Shown in pieces: positions 25,565 through 34,401 of a DNA stretch of 64,000 nucleotides. Position 1 is the stretch's first letter. Every line of letters begins with the position of its first letter. The notes below the pieces were generated by a model. The model did no database searches. It was not told the origin of the DNA and saw only the letters and a program-made list of their open reading frames with translations. The stretch spans positions 62,001-126,000 of the forward strand of contig CAVVNR010000008.1 of assembly GCA_963749715.1 (NCBI GenBank). The letters run 5' to 3'. This stretch comes from Roseiarcus sp963749715 (GTDB lineage Bacteria > Pseudomonadota > Alphaproteobacteria > Rhizobiales > Beijerinckiaceae). The translations under genes were made by a program, and so were the position numbers.

Positions 25565-27883
25565 ATGGGCGCAACTTCTCTTCAATCCAGTGTATTCGGC
25601 GCAAGCGGCGCCTCCCGCGGAACGTTGGCAATTTTGCGGGCCGCTGTGCTGCGAGCAGTTGCTGCCGCGATGATAACTGCTGTTCTGGCAACCCAAGCCC
25701 GGGCTGTTGTCTGCTCGAACGCAGGGGCCGGTGCGAACTCGGGAGCCGACAACGGCGACGGCTCCAACACGGCGTGCGGTCTCAGCGCGAACGCAAATGA
25801 CGGCGGTGCGACCGCCATCGGGAACGGCGCTACGGCTACGAGCGCGGCGTCGATCGCCATCGGTGGGATGACCAGTACCGGCGCTGCCGCCGCCAGCAGT
25901 GGCACGGCGTCGGTGGCGATGGGCGGCAGCAGCGGCGCCGGCGACGGCGCCGTTGCTTCGGGGGCGACCTCGGTCGCGATCGGCGGGGGCAGCGCGCTCT
26001 TCTTCTTCCCGGCCGGCGCCGGCGCCGTGGCCAGCGGAGCGCAGTCGGTGGCGATTGGCGGCGGGGCCGGAGGCGGAGCAGGCGCGGTTGCCAACAATGA
26101 AGCCGCGGTCGCGATCGGCGGCTCGGCAACCAACGGCAACAGGGGCGCCGTCGCCTCGGGGCCCAGCGCACTGGCGATCGGCGGTGGCAGCTCCCAATTC
26201 ACCGGGGCGCAGGCGGACGGCGACCTTTCGGTGGCTCTCGGGACGAACACGACCGCCGTGAACAACGGCGACGTTGCGATTGGTACCGGCTCGGTCGCGC
26301 AGGGGGGCGGGGGGGCTTCCGCGACGTTCGGCCCGGTATTGGGCGCCTTTGCGGCTGGAACCGGCTCCAGCGCGAATGGCGCCGGCGCGGTCGCGATCGG
26401 CGCGAGCGGCGGCCTGCTCAACAATGCGAACGGCGCCGGTGCGGTAGCCCTTGGTCTTTCTCAGTCCGCCGTCGGCGATGGGAGCGTCGCCATTGGCCAG
26501 GGCGACACCGCGATAGGCCGAGGCGCCGTCGTCTTGGGCTGGGGCAGCATCGCGAGCGGCCCTTCGGGTAGCGCAGCGTATGGGGCTGTGGTCCTGGGGG
26601 ATGAAAGCGGCGCCCTTGGGCAAGGATCGGTCGCCATCGGTCTTGCGAGCGATGATTTTGCAGCCGGCGGAGTTGCCATCGGCAGCAACGCAGATACGTA
26701 CAAAGCCGGAGGCGTGGCGATCGGCTCGGGGGCCGCCGCATATGGCGCGAATTCCTTTGCGAGCGGTTACAGGGCCTCGGCAGGCGCGGATGGCGCGGTC
26801 GCGCTCGGTGGCAATGCTTCCGCTTTCGCGGCAAACGCTACCGCGATCGGCTCGAATGGGTTTGCCTTCGGCCAGTCCTCGACCGCCATCGGAAGTTCTG
26901 CGCAAGCGCTCGGCGCGCAGTCGACCGCGCTTGGCTACGCAAACATCGCGACCGACGCAAACGATACCGCGGTCGGCACGGGCAACACCGCGGCCGGAGG
27001 CGGCGCCGGCAACGGGGCTTTCGCGGGCGGCGACGGCAGCACAGCTTCCGGCAATGGCGCGGTCGCGATCGGCGCCAGGCAGAGAGCCACCGGCAACGGC
27101 GCGGTCGCGATCGGCGACCCCAATTTCGCGAACGGCCAGGGCGCGGTCGCGGTTGGCGCGAACAATGTTGCGACCGGCAACGGCGCCCTGGCGATCGGCA
27201 ACATGAACGCCGCGACCGGAAACGCCGCGGTCGCCCTTGGCGAGAACGCGAACGCCAACGGCGCGAGTGCGCTGGCGATCGGCGAAAGTGCGACCGCGAG
27301 CGGCGCAAGCTCGATCGCGCTCGGCGCCGGCGCCTCGACCGGCGGCTACGCCGGATCGACCGCCATCGGCGCGGGCGCGACGGCCAGCGCCGCCAACCAG
27401 GTGGCGATCGGAACGAAGGGGACCACTTACGCCCTGCCGGGCCTGACTTCCGCCGCGAGCCTCGCAGCGCAGTCAGGCTCGACCTACTTCGTAAGCAGCG
27501 ATTCCTCCGGCCACGTGGCGACGTCCAGTTACGGGCCGCAGGACGTCGGCAATCTCTACAATTCCGTCGGAAGCCTCAACAATTCGGTCAATAGCTTGAA
27601 CGCGAACGTCGCCAACCTCTATAACAATGTCGCTTCGCTGCAGAACAACATGGTCCGCGCCTACGAGGGCTCGGCGATCGCGCTAGCGGCTGCTGGGGGC
27701 GTGCTGCCCGACAACAAGCGCTTCGCCGTATCGGCCAATTGGGGCGGATACCACGGCACGAACGCCTTTGGCGCCACCGGCTACTTCCGGGTCACCGACA
27801 ACGTCGTCGTCAATGGCGGGGTCGGCGTTGGCTTGACTAAGGGCGACGTGGGCGGGCGCGCCGGCGTGACCTTCACGTGGTAG
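25565..27883 (+). CDS. YadA-like trimeric autotransporter adhesin
   Basis: The 772-residue protein has an N-terminal export region ending near TQARAVVC. A very long head follows, of about 14-residue repeats in the style AxAIGxxAxAxG (Hep/Hag repeats) from about residue 80 to 620. A short neck and stalk with Asn-rich heptads (NLYNSVGSLNNSVNSLNANV) and a C-terminal membrane anchor (FAVSANWGGYHGTNAFGATG, VGLTKGDVGGRAGVTFTW) complete it. Three copies form a surface fibre anchored by a 12-strand barrel and bind host, matrix or abiotic surfaces. The next gene starts four bases after the stop. The composition, rich in Gly, Ala, Asn and Ser, differs from its neighbours. Confidence 0.94.
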   Translation: MGATSLQSSVFGASGASRGTLAILRAAVLRAVAAAMITAVLATQARAVVCSNAGAGANSGADNGDGSNTACGLSANANDGGATAIGNGATATSAASIAIGGMTSTGAAAASSGTASVAMGGSSGAGDGAVASGATSVAIGGGSALFFFPAGAGAVASGAQSVAIGGGAGGGAGAVANNEAAVAIGGSATNGNRGAVASGPSALAIGGGSSQFTGAQADGDLSVALGTNTTAVNNGDVAIGTGSVAQGGGGASATFGPVLGAFAAGTGSSANGAGAVAIGASGGLLNNANGAGAVALGLSQSAVGDGSVAIGQGDTAIGRGAVVLGWGSIASGPSGSAAYGAVVLGDESGALGQGSVAIGLASDDFAAGGVAIGSNADTYKAGGVAIGSGAAAYGANSFASGYRASAGADGAVALGGNASAFAANATAIGSNGFAFGQSSTAIGSSAQALGAQSTALGYANIATDANDTAVGTGNTAAGGGAGNGAFAGGDGSTASGNGAVAIGARQRATGNGAVAIGDPNFANGQGAVAVGANNVATGNGALAIGNMNAATGNAAVALGENANANGASALAIGESATASGASSIALGAGASTGGYAGSTAIGAGATASAANQVAIGTKGTTYALPGLTSAASLAAQSGSTYFVSSDSSGHVATSSYGPQDVGNLYNSVGSLNNSVNSLNANVANLYNNVASLQNNMVRAYEGSAIALAAAGGVLPDNKRFAVSANWGGYHGTNAFGATGYFRVTDNVVVNGGVGVGLTKGDVGGRAGVTFTW

Positions 27884-27887
27884 ATCG

Positions 27888-28502
27888 ATGGCGCAGATGA
27901 AGGCCTGGGCGCTCGCCGCAGCGGTCGTCGCGGCGGTTACGCCCGGCGTCGCGCTCCCGCAACAGGCCACGATCCAAAGCGAGTCGAAGCCGGCGCAGAT
28001 CGACCGCAACGGCGTCCTGATCCTGATCCGCTCTACGCTGCTCGCGCTCGACCAGGCAAACAAGACCGGCAACTACACGGTGCTGCGCGACCTCGGCGCG
28101 CCCGGCTTCCAGGCCGCGAACACTGCCGCGCGGCTGGGCGATATCTTCGCGAACCTCAGGCGGGACAAGATAGACCTTTCCGGCGTCGCCGTGCTCGAGC
28201 CGCAGCTGACGCTCCTGCCACAGATCGAGACCAACAGTCTCATGCACATGAGCGGATTCTTTCCCTCCGTGCCTTCAGAAGTGAAGTTCGAACTGCTGTA
28301 CGCGCCGGTCGAGGGCCAATGGAAGCTGTTCGGCGTCTCGGTTGGCCTCGCGCAGAGCGGGCCTGCGCCGCCCGCTCCAGCCACGACCCTCGACCCACCT
28401 CAGGCCCAGGCTGCGCCCGCTCCGGCTTCCCCGGCGAAGAAGCCAGCTCCGGGGGCTAAGAAGCCGACCAAGCCCGAGGAGCAGCAGGCGAATCCCCAAT
28501 AA
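27888..28502 (+). CDS. Uncharacterised exported protein, partner of the adhesin
   Basis: This 204-residue protein has a signal peptide (AWALAAAVVAAVTPGVALPQ) and a compact domain at about 35-150 (LILIRSTLLALDQANKTGNY, LRDLGAPGFQAANTAARLGD, FELLYAPVEGQWKLFGVSV). The tail is Pro/Ala/Lys-rich. The domain has the look of NTF2-like/DUF4864-type folds, but I do not recognise the family. It begins 4 bases after the adhesin stop, so both are co-translated. A periplasmic or surface helper for the adhesin is an inference from position only. Confidence 0.75.
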   Translation: MAQMKAWALAAAVVAAVTPGVALPQQATIQSESKPAQIDRNGVLILIRSTLLALDQANKTGNYTVLRDLGAPGFQAANTAARLGDIFANLRRDKIDLSGVAVLEPQLTLLPQIETNSLMHMSGFFPSVPSEVKFELLYAPVEGQWKLFGVSVGLAQSGPAPPAPATTLDPPQAQAAPAPASPAKKPAPGAKKPTKPEEQQANPQ

Positions 28503-28688
28503 ATTCGAGCGCCGCGCCATGGCAGCTACGCTGATAGCTCGCGGCAAATTCGTCGTCGCTTCTACGAGGGCCACACTGTTCAGAAGGGGCGCCTGCGGCC
28601 TGCGCCTCCCTTTCGCATCAACCGGACGACTTCGGCGCGATCTTTGTGGCGTCAAGGGTCGCTTGCCCGTGCGCAAGCCGGATGATGA

Positions 28689-28935
28689 TTTTGGCGGCCT
28701 TTTCCCGATCGGCTTCGGGGTGCGTGGCTTGGAGGTAGTGACGTGACCGAACGCGTCGAGATACAGAAGATTTTAGGGAAGGTTTACGACCTCCGGTCGA
28801 TTGCTGTTCACAAGGGAAGGTTCGAGCCAACCGATAAAAATCGCGAGACGTTTGCAAGCGGAACCTTGCTTTGCAGGCGGCTGATCCGCAAGATGATAGA
28901 GGTAGACGGGCCGATCAAAGGGACCACTCTTCTGA
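28689..28935 (+). pseudogene. Remnant of an Apea-like HEPN-domain gene
   Basis: The open stretch reads GGSDVTERVEIQKILGKVYDL, then RSIAVHKGRF and RRLIRKMIEVDGPI. The pattern YDLRSxxVHxG is the RNase-type motif of Apea-like HEPN domains found at the ends of defence or stress proteins. The frame starts right after a stop at 28686-28688 and there is no room for the rest of the protein. After DGPI the similarity fades and the frame runs into the antisense of phoB. On the other strand, 28618-28740 has a second orphan frame (YLQATHPEADREKAAKIIIR). Together these look like decayed gene ends. No other gene is visible in 28503-28974. Confidence 0.4.
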
Positions 28936-28974
28936 TGGGGCAGTCTTCCGGCTGTAGCTCCGATCTTGGACTCC

Positions 28975-29709
28975 TTAGCTCCCCCCGAAGCTCGCGTCGA
29001 AGGCGTAGCCGGCGCCGCGCACGGTGCGGATGGGGTCGCGTTCGCGACCTTTCGAGAGCCTCTTGCGCAGGCGACCGATGTGGACATCGACGGTGCGTTC
29101 GTCGACCTCCGCCGATCGCCCCCATACCAGCTCGAGCAGCTGACTGCGTGAGAACACCCGGCCAGGCCTTTCCAGCAAGAATTCGAGCAAGCGAAAGTCC
29201 GTTGGCCCAAGGTGAATAATGCGATCGGCGCGCCGCACGAGCCGAGTGACCCGATCCAGGTCAAGGTCTCCGGCATGGAGACGTTCCGCGATGCGTTCGG
29301 GTCGGCTACGCCTGAGCAGCGCCCTTACGCGCGCCATCAACTCGAGCACGGAGAACGGCTTGACCAGATAGTCGTCCGCCCCGATCGCGAGCCCGCGCAC
29401 CCGCTCCGCTTCCTCGCGGCGAGCGCTCACCATGATGATGGGCAATGTGCGGGTCGCCTCTCGCGCGCGCAGTCGCCGGCAGATCTCGATTCCCGAGACG
29501 CCCGGCAGCATCCAGTCAAGAATGACCAGGTCGGGCGCACGCTCGGCCAGGCGCAACTCCGCCTCGTCGCCGCGCGCGACGCTCTCCACAACATAGCCTT
29601 CAGCCTCCAAGTTGTAGCCGATAAGCAACGCCAGATCGATCTCGTCCTCGACGATCAGTATCTGCGGCGCGGAAGTCGCTACGGCGATGTCCTTGCTGGT
29701 CTTGTTCAT
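28975..29709 (-). CDS. PhoB-type response regulator, orphan
   Basis: The 244-residue protein starts at MNKTSKD (29709). A receiver domain carries the acidic pair VEDE, the phosphorylated aspartate in LVILDWMLPG and the lysine in DDYLVKPF. The winged-helix DNA-binding domain (LGPTDFRLLEFLLERPGRVF, then VDVHIGRLRKRL and TVRGAGYAF) is closest to PhoB. No sensor kinase, phoU or pst gene lies nearby, so this may be an orphan paralogue rather than the main phosphate regulator. The frame is open to 29949, but the upstream part shows no domain. Confidence 0.9.
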   Translation of the reverse strand: MNKTSKDIAVATSAPQILIVEDEIDLALLIGYNLEAEGYVVESVARGDEAELRLAERAPDLVILDWMLPGVSGIEICRRLRAREATRTLPIIMVSARREEAERVRGLAIGADDYLVKPFSVLELMARVRALLRRSRPERIAERLHAGDLDLDRVTRLVRRADRIIHLGPTDFRLLEFLLERPGRVFSRSQLLELVWGRSAEVDERTVDVHIGRLRKRLSKGRERDPIRTVRGAGYAFDASFGGS

Positions 29710-30540
29710 CAAGGGTTCGCCTCCGGCGAGAATCGCGATCGCATCGTTCCCGGACAATTCCCCCGTGCGTCCCTGGTTGCTCGAATCGGCGACCCGAGGC
29801 GATGGCCGCAGCTGCGCGGCAGCAAGCCCATATCTATCTCGCGGGACCGTCCGGCGTGCTGAACGCTTAAAGACATGCCCGTAACCTGACGTAGCCTCCA
29901 CGGCGGAGCGGCGGCAACTAGCACAAATGTGGAGGCATATTGCTAACACCGTTCACAATTCGCGACGAGACCGAGGCGTTTCTTCGGATTAAAACATCGA
30001 TGTGTATCTTCGGACGCTGGCGGTTCGACTAACAGGGTTGCGATTGTTTAACGATCTATTATGGTGTCTACTTGAGCCATGCCGACTGGGAGCAGCGCCT
30101 GCTGAGGTCTGTTCGGATACACTACAACCTCCTAAAAGCGTGCTTCGCTTGGGCGTCGTCCCGCGGCCGTGGGTACGATCGTGGTCACCATTGCGGATCG
30201 TCACGGCGGCAGAGTCGAGGGCCTTGTCAAAGTAACGGACGACCGGAGCGTCGGCGATGGCCGGTTCGGCCGAGGGGTGTGTTTTGACGGCTTTTACTGG
30301 CGCCGTCCCAATACCTCCGCCCCGCGTTGGACGGAGCTCGCTCTGCGCTCGCTCATCGACCAACGCTTCCCCTTGTGCGGCGAATATGATAGGTCGGCGC
30401 TGCCTCGCAGCACACGGATTGAGGTCTCGGATGCCGAGCCGCGCCACCGAGCAACATGGCCAGATTGCCCCCCTGCAATTGCCTCGCGCGGCGTCCGCGC
30501 CATTGCGCGTAAGGCGGCGCGGGCGCGTTGGATTTGGCTG
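29710..30540. other. Long region without a recognisable gene
   Basis: This 830-base stretch separates phoB from the Mrp-type cluster. Several open frames exist on both strands, including a plus-strand frame from 30169 that runs into mrpE and a minus-strand one at 29989-30447, but none has a recognised domain or clear start site. The section 29920-30070 is AT-richer and is the likely site of divergent promoters. Decayed genes are possible. Confidence 0.5.
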
Positions 30541-31044
30541 TTGAGCGCCTCGACAGGCGACGCCGCGACTGGCTTGGCGAGGGTCGCCGGCGCGCGGGCG
30601 GGTTTATTCCTCGCCTTTTGGCTCATGATCTCGGGATGGGCGCCGGCCGATCTTCCAGTCGGATTGGTGGCCATCGCGGGCGCCACCTGGACCAGCCTGC
30701 GCTTTCTGCCGCGCACTAGCGGGCGGCTGAGGCTTGCCTCGCTCGCCTCGCTCTTGGCGAGTTTCTTCCGCCAGTCGGTGGTGTCGGGCATTGACGTTGC
30801 CTGGCGCGCGCTCAATCCAAGGATACGGCTTCGGCCGGGACTGGTGGCCTGCCCGTTGGGTCTGCCGCCTGGAAGCAAGCGGAGCGCGTTCTGCGCCTTG
30901 TCGAGCCTGATGCCGGGGACGCTGGCGACCGGGGCCGACGAAGACGGCGCGCTATTGGTTCATTGCCTCGATGTCGGCCAGCCGGTCGCGGCCAATCTCG
31001 CGGCGGAAGAGCGGCTGTTCGTCCGGGCGGTCGGCGGTGACTGA
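30541..31044 (+). CDS. mrpE: Mrp-type antiporter subunit E
   Basis: The MrpE signature is clear from about 30590: RAGLFLAFWLMISGWAPADL, FLPRTSGRLRLASLASLLAS, FFRQSVVSGIDVAWRALNP and SLMPGTLATG. The protein has two or three membrane helices and a cytoplasmic end. No ATG precedes the domain; a TTG at 30541 gives 167 residues, the normal size, and another TTG lies at 30574, both without a good ribosome site. The frame is open to 30169. It is the first gene of a seven-gene cluster whose members overlap by a few bases, and its stop lies inside mrpF. Confidence 0.8.
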   Translation: MSASTGDAATGLARVAGARAGLFLAFWLMISGWAPADLPVGLVAIAGATWTSLRFLPRTSGRLRLASLASLLASFFRQSVVSGIDVAWRALNPRIRLRPGLVACPLGLPPGSKRSAFCALSSLMPGTLATGADEDGALLVHCLDVGQPVAANLAAEERLFVRAVGGD

Positions 31045-31324
31045 TTTTCTCCTCGTGACCGCAGGCGCGATCCTGTTCACTGTCGCGGTTGGACTCGCGC
31101 GAATATTGGGCGGCCCGGGCGACGCGGATCGCATGATGGCGGCCCAGCTCATCGGCACTGGAGGAATCGCCTCGCTCCTCCTCATCGCGGCGGCGACCGG
31201 CGGGCGCGGGGTCGATGATGTCGCGCTCGGTCTTGCGATTCTTGCCGCCTTCGCCTCCGCCGCATTCGTCGACAGCGGCGCGCCGAGGGACGAACCGCGC
31301 CTTCCTCGAGCGGAAGATCGATGA
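31037..31324 (+). CDS. mrpF: Mrp-type antiporter subunit F
   Basis: A GTG at 31037 gives 95 residues with three membrane helices: FLLVTAGAILFTVAVGLARI, the family segment GGPGDADRMMAAQLIGTGGI, and VALGLAILAAFASAAFV. MrpF is a small subunit close to MrpE and MrpG. Its start overlaps the mrpE stop and its stop overlaps the mrpG start (ATGA). Confidence 0.88.
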   Translation: MTDFLLVTAGAILFTVAVGLARILGGPGDADRMMAAQLIGTGGIASLLLIAAATGGRGVDDVALGLAILAAFASAAFVDSGAPRDEPRLPRAEDR

Positions 31325-31614
31325 GTTTGGTCCTGGACCTTTTCAGCATCGTCGCGATCAGCGCCGGCGTGTTTTTCTTCCTTGCCGGCACGGCGGGATT
31401 GTTGCGTTTTCCTGACGCGTTGAGCCGCCTCCACGCGCTGACCAAAGCCGACAATCTTGGTCTCGGCCTTGTCGTGCTCGGTCTCTTGCCGCGCGCCGAA
31501 AGCCTGCTCGCCGGGCTCAAGCTTGTCGCCATTTGGGCGCTCGTTCAATTGGCCGGCGCAACCGCCGCGCAGCTCATCGGACGCGCGGTGCGGCGCAAGG
31601 GGCCGGCGGCATGA
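31321..31614 (+). CDS. mrpG: Mrp-type antiporter subunit G
   Basis: The 97-residue protein has three helices and the family stretch FFFLAGTAGLLRFPDALSRL followed by HALTKADNLGLGLVVLG. MrpG is a small structural subunit of the complex. Both ends overlap the neighbours by ATGA. Confidence 0.92.
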   Translation: MSLVLDLFSIVAISAGVFFFLAGTAGLLRFPDALSRLHALTKADNLGLGLVVLGLLPRAESLLAGLKLVAIWALVQLAGATAAQLIGRAVRRKGPAA

Positions 31615-32558
31615 GCGTTCTAGAGGCGCTCGACATCGGCCTCGCTTTCCTGGTCTTTTCGGTCGCCGCCTGGACCATTTTCGCGCCGGGAGCGTTCGCC
31701 GCGACGGTCGGCTACGTCGTCTACGGGCTGCTGCTCTCGCTCGTCTGGATTCGCCTGTTTGCGGTCGATGTGGCGCTGACCGAGGCAGCGATAGGCAGCG
31801 GCGTGACTGGCGTCCTGCTGATCGGCGCCGCGGCGCGCCTGCGCGGAGCCGAGACGACCGCCGTCCGGGAAACCATGACTGGACCGACGCGCCTTTTTGC
31901 GGCTTGTCTTTGTCTGCTGGTCGCCGCGGCGCTGGCCGCTGTTATATTGTTGTTTCCAGACCCGGGTCCGACGCTTGCCCCCCAATCGATGCAGCACCTC
32001 GCCGAGACCGGTCTCGGCAACCCTGTGACCGCCGTCCTGATCGCCTACCGCTCGTTCGACACCATGCTCGAAAAGGTTGTGCTGGTCCTGGCGGTGGTCG
32101 GCGTATGGTCGCTCGCCGCCGATCGCTATTGGGGCGGCGCCCCGGGAGACGCTCGCTTGGAGCGGCCTGAGCCAACGCTCGCCTTCTTCGCCCAGGTGCT
32201 GGCGCCGCTCGGCATTCTCGTCGGCGTCCATGTCTTCTGGGTCGGCGCCGACGAGCCTGGCGGGGCGTTTCAAGGGGGCGCAATTCTCGCCGCCATGTGG
32301 ATGATCGTCATGATGGCGAGGCTGACCGAAGCGCCGCAGTCGAACGCCTCTTGGCTGCGGCTCGCGCTGGTGGCGGGTCCGGTCGTGTTTCTCGCCGCAG
32401 GCGCTGCCGGGGCTACCTTCGCCGGAGGATTCTTCGCCTATCCGCCTGGTCTCGCCAAGCCCGTAATCCTTTTCATTGAGACGTTCATGACCTTCACCAT
32501 CGCCGTCACCCTCGCCATGCTGGTAGCAGGCCCGCCGCATCGCGAGCCCCGGCGATGA
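31611..32558 (+). CDS. mrpB: MbhD-MbhE-MrpB fusion subunit of the Mrp-type complex
   Basis: The ATG at 31611 gives 315 residues with three regions. Residues 1-80 match MbhD, which corresponds to the start of the MrpA tail (VGYVVYGLLLSLVWIRLFAV, DVALTEAAIGSGVTGVLLIG). Residues 90-175 match MbhE (VTAVLIAYRSFDTMLEKVVL). Residues 185-310 match MrpB (LAPLGILVGVHVFWVGADEP, GGAFQGGAILAA). In standard Mrp systems the first two regions sit at the end of MrpA; here they are fused to MrpB, so MrpA is split. It should link the small subunits to the antiporter subunits in the membrane. Confidence 0.86.
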   Translation: MSVLEALDIGLAFLVFSVAAWTIFAPGAFAATVGYVVYGLLLSLVWIRLFAVDVALTEAAIGSGVTGVLLIGAAARLRGAETTAVRETMTGPTRLFAACLCLLVAAALAAVILLFPDPGPTLAPQSMQHLAETGLGNPVTAVLIAYRSFDTMLEKVVLVLAVVGVWSLAADRYWGGAPGDARLERPEPTLAFFAQVLAPLGILVGVHVFWVGADEPGGAFQGGAILAAMWMIVMMARLTEAPQSNASWLRLALVAGPVVFLAAGAAGATFAGGFFAYPPGLAKPVILFIETFMTFTIAVTLAMLVAGPPHREPRR

Positions 32559-32899
32559 GCTCGGCGACGCTGGCCGGGCTGGTCGGGGCGGCGCTTGTCG
32601 GCCTTGGCCTCTATGGCGTGATCGCCGATCCGCGGCCCCTGCGCAAGATTTTGGCGTTCAACCTGGTCGGCAGCGGCGTCTTCCTGGTGTTCGGGATCAT
32701 TGCCCGGAAAGGCGCGGCGGCGGGACTGTCCGCCGATCCTGTGCCGCAGGCGATGGTGATCACCGGCATCGTGGTCGCCTTTGCGGCGAGCGCGCTCGCT
32801 GTTGCTTTGACGCTGCGCCTGTTCGAGGAAACCGGCCACGTGTCGCTGCATCCGGACGCCGGGGCGAAACCTTCCGGCGACGGAGCCGGCGCCGAATGA
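32555..32899 (+). CDS. mrpC: Mrp-type antiporter subunit C
   Basis: The 114-residue protein is NuoK-like with three helices. The family pattern is LRKILAFNLVGSGVFLVFGI and DPVPQAMVITGIVVAFAASA. In complex I and Mrp this subunit lies between the antiporter-like subunits and carries part of the proton path. It overlaps its neighbours by ATGA on both sides. Confidence 0.92.
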   Translation: MSSATLAGLVGAALVGLGLYGVIADPRPLRKILAFNLVGSGVFLVFGIIARKGAAAGLSADPVPQAMVITGIVVAFAASALAVALTLRLFEETGHVSLHPDAGAKPSGDGAGAE

Positions 32900-34401
32900 C
32901 CGACGGCGTCTTCGCCATCGCGGCGACGGCGGGCGGCAGCCTGCTCGCGCTTCCGATCCTCGTTCCGGTTGCGGGGGTGCTGCTGGCGTTCCTGCTCGGT
33001 GGGCGACAGGCGGAACGGATCGCGCTCGCCCTCATGCCGGTGCAGCTCGTCCTCGCCCTTACGATCGCAAGCCTGGTTTGTCGCTCCGGCAAACCGCTCG
33101 TCTACGCGCTCGGCGGCTACCTCCCGCCGCTAGGCATCGCGCTCCGGGCCGATGGGTTTTCGGCGGTTATGCTGGTGACGGCGGCCTTGATCGTGCCGGC
33201 CGCCGGGCTTTACGCCCGCGTCAATTTCGCCGCTCCGCAGGGAGAGGCCGAAAAGCGGGCGCCGCTGGTGTTTTGGACTCTGTTGCAAGCGATCCAAGCG
33301 GCCTTAAGCCTGATCTTTCTCGGCGGCGATTTGTTCAACCTCTACGTCGCGCTTGAGCTTCTCACCTTCGCCGCGGTGCCCTTGGTTTGCCTAGACGGTC
33401 GCCCCGAAACGTTGGCTGCGGCCTTGCGCTATCTCCTTTTCGCGCTGTTTGGGGCGCTGCTCTATCTGCTCGGGGCAGCGTTGCTTTACGGGGCCTACGG
33501 CACGCTCGACATCGTTCTCTTGTCTCAACGTATTCGTGCCGAGCCTGCCGTCTGGCTCGCTGCGGGACTGATGACCGCCGGACTTCTGGCGAAGACCGCC
33601 CTGTTCCCGCTGCATTTGTGGCTGCCGCCCGCCCACGCCAACGCGCCCGCCGCCGCGAGCGCCGTGCTTTCGGGGCTGGTGGTCAAAGGGTCTTTCTTTC
33701 TGATTGTGCGGCTCTGGTTCGACGTCTTGCCGGCGCTGCCAAATGCGGCTCCCGGCGCCATTCTCGCCGCCCTTGGCTCGGCGGCGATTCTCAGCGGCAG
33801 CACGCTCGCCCTGCGCCAGGAGCGGCTGAAACTGCTGATCGCCTATTCGACGGTGGCGCAGATCGGCTATCTGTTCTTGATGTTTCCGCTCGCCTCCGGC
33901 CCTTGGGCGGCGGAGGCATATAGCGGCGGTGTCATGCAGGCGCTGTCGCATGCCTTCGCCAAGGCGGCGATGTTCCTTTCCGCCGGCCTCATCGCCGAAT
34001 CGCTCGGCCACGATCGGATCGCCGGTCTTGGGGGCGCCGGGCGGGCGATGCCGGTCACGTTCCTGGCGCTCGGTCTCGGCGGACTGTCGCTCATGGGGCT
34101 GCCGCCGAGCGGCGGCTTTGCCGCCAAATGGCTGCTCATGAAGGCCTCTATCGAGGCTGGCCAATGGTTATGGGCCGTGGTGATGCTGGCAGGGGGATTG
34201 CTCGCCGGCGGATATCTCTACCGAGTGCTCGCCCCGGCGCTTTCCAGCGAGCGAGCGCAGCTGAAATCGATCCCCCGGCGCGGTCGCGAACGCATCGCTC
34301 TGGCGCTCGCGCTTGCCGCTGTGCTGCTTGCCTTTGCGCCGCCCGCGTTCTTCGGCTTTCTGCAGATCGGCCGTCCGGCCGCGGGCGTCGCGCTCCGATG
34401 A
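32896..34401 (+). CDS. mrpD: Mrp-type antiporter subunit D (NuoL/M/N-like)
   Basis: This 501-residue membrane protein has about 14 helices. The antiporter-like pattern includes NLYVALELLTFAAVPLVCLD with the key glutamate and LFPLHLWLPPAHANAPAAAS with the conserved histidine and proline. LIAYSTVAQIGYLFLMFPLA and MQALSHAFAKAAMFL with the broken-helix lysine also fit. It should move protons or exchange Na+ for H+. The start overlaps mrpC and the stop overlaps the next antiporter-like gene by ATGA. Confidence 0.92.
   Translation: MTDGVFAIAATAGGSLLALPILVPVAGVLLAFLLGGRQAERIALALMPVQLVLALTIASLVCRSGKPLVYALGGYLPPLGIALRADGFSAVMLVTAALIVPAAGLYARVNFAAPQGEAEKRAPLVFWTLLQAIQAALSLIFLGGDLFNLYVALELLTFAAVPLVCLDGRPETLAAALRYLLFALFGALLYLLGAALLYGAYGTLDIVLLSQRIRAEPAVWLAAGLMTAGLLAKTALFPLHLWLPPAHANAPAAASAVLSGLVVKGSFFLIVRLWFDVLPALPNAAPGAILAALGSAAILSGSTLALRQERLKLLIAYSTVAQIGYLFLMFPLASGPWAAEAYSGGVMQALSHAFAKAAMFLSAGLIAESLGHDRIAGLGGAGRAMPVTFLALGLGGLSLMGLPPSGGFAAKWLLMKASIEAGQWLWAVVMLAGGLLAGGYLYRVLAPALSSERAQLKSIPRRGRERIALALALAAVLLAFAPPAFFGFLQIGRPAAGVALR

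Noticed and set aside
25496..26905. Long open frame on the minus strand opposite the adhesin
   Set aside because: It mirrors the Gly/Ala repeats of the adhesin gene and has no domain; a shadow of a repetitive GC-rich gene.
29989..30447. Minus-strand frame of 152 codons before the Mrp-type cluster
   Set aside because: No domain, poor start context and low protein likeness.
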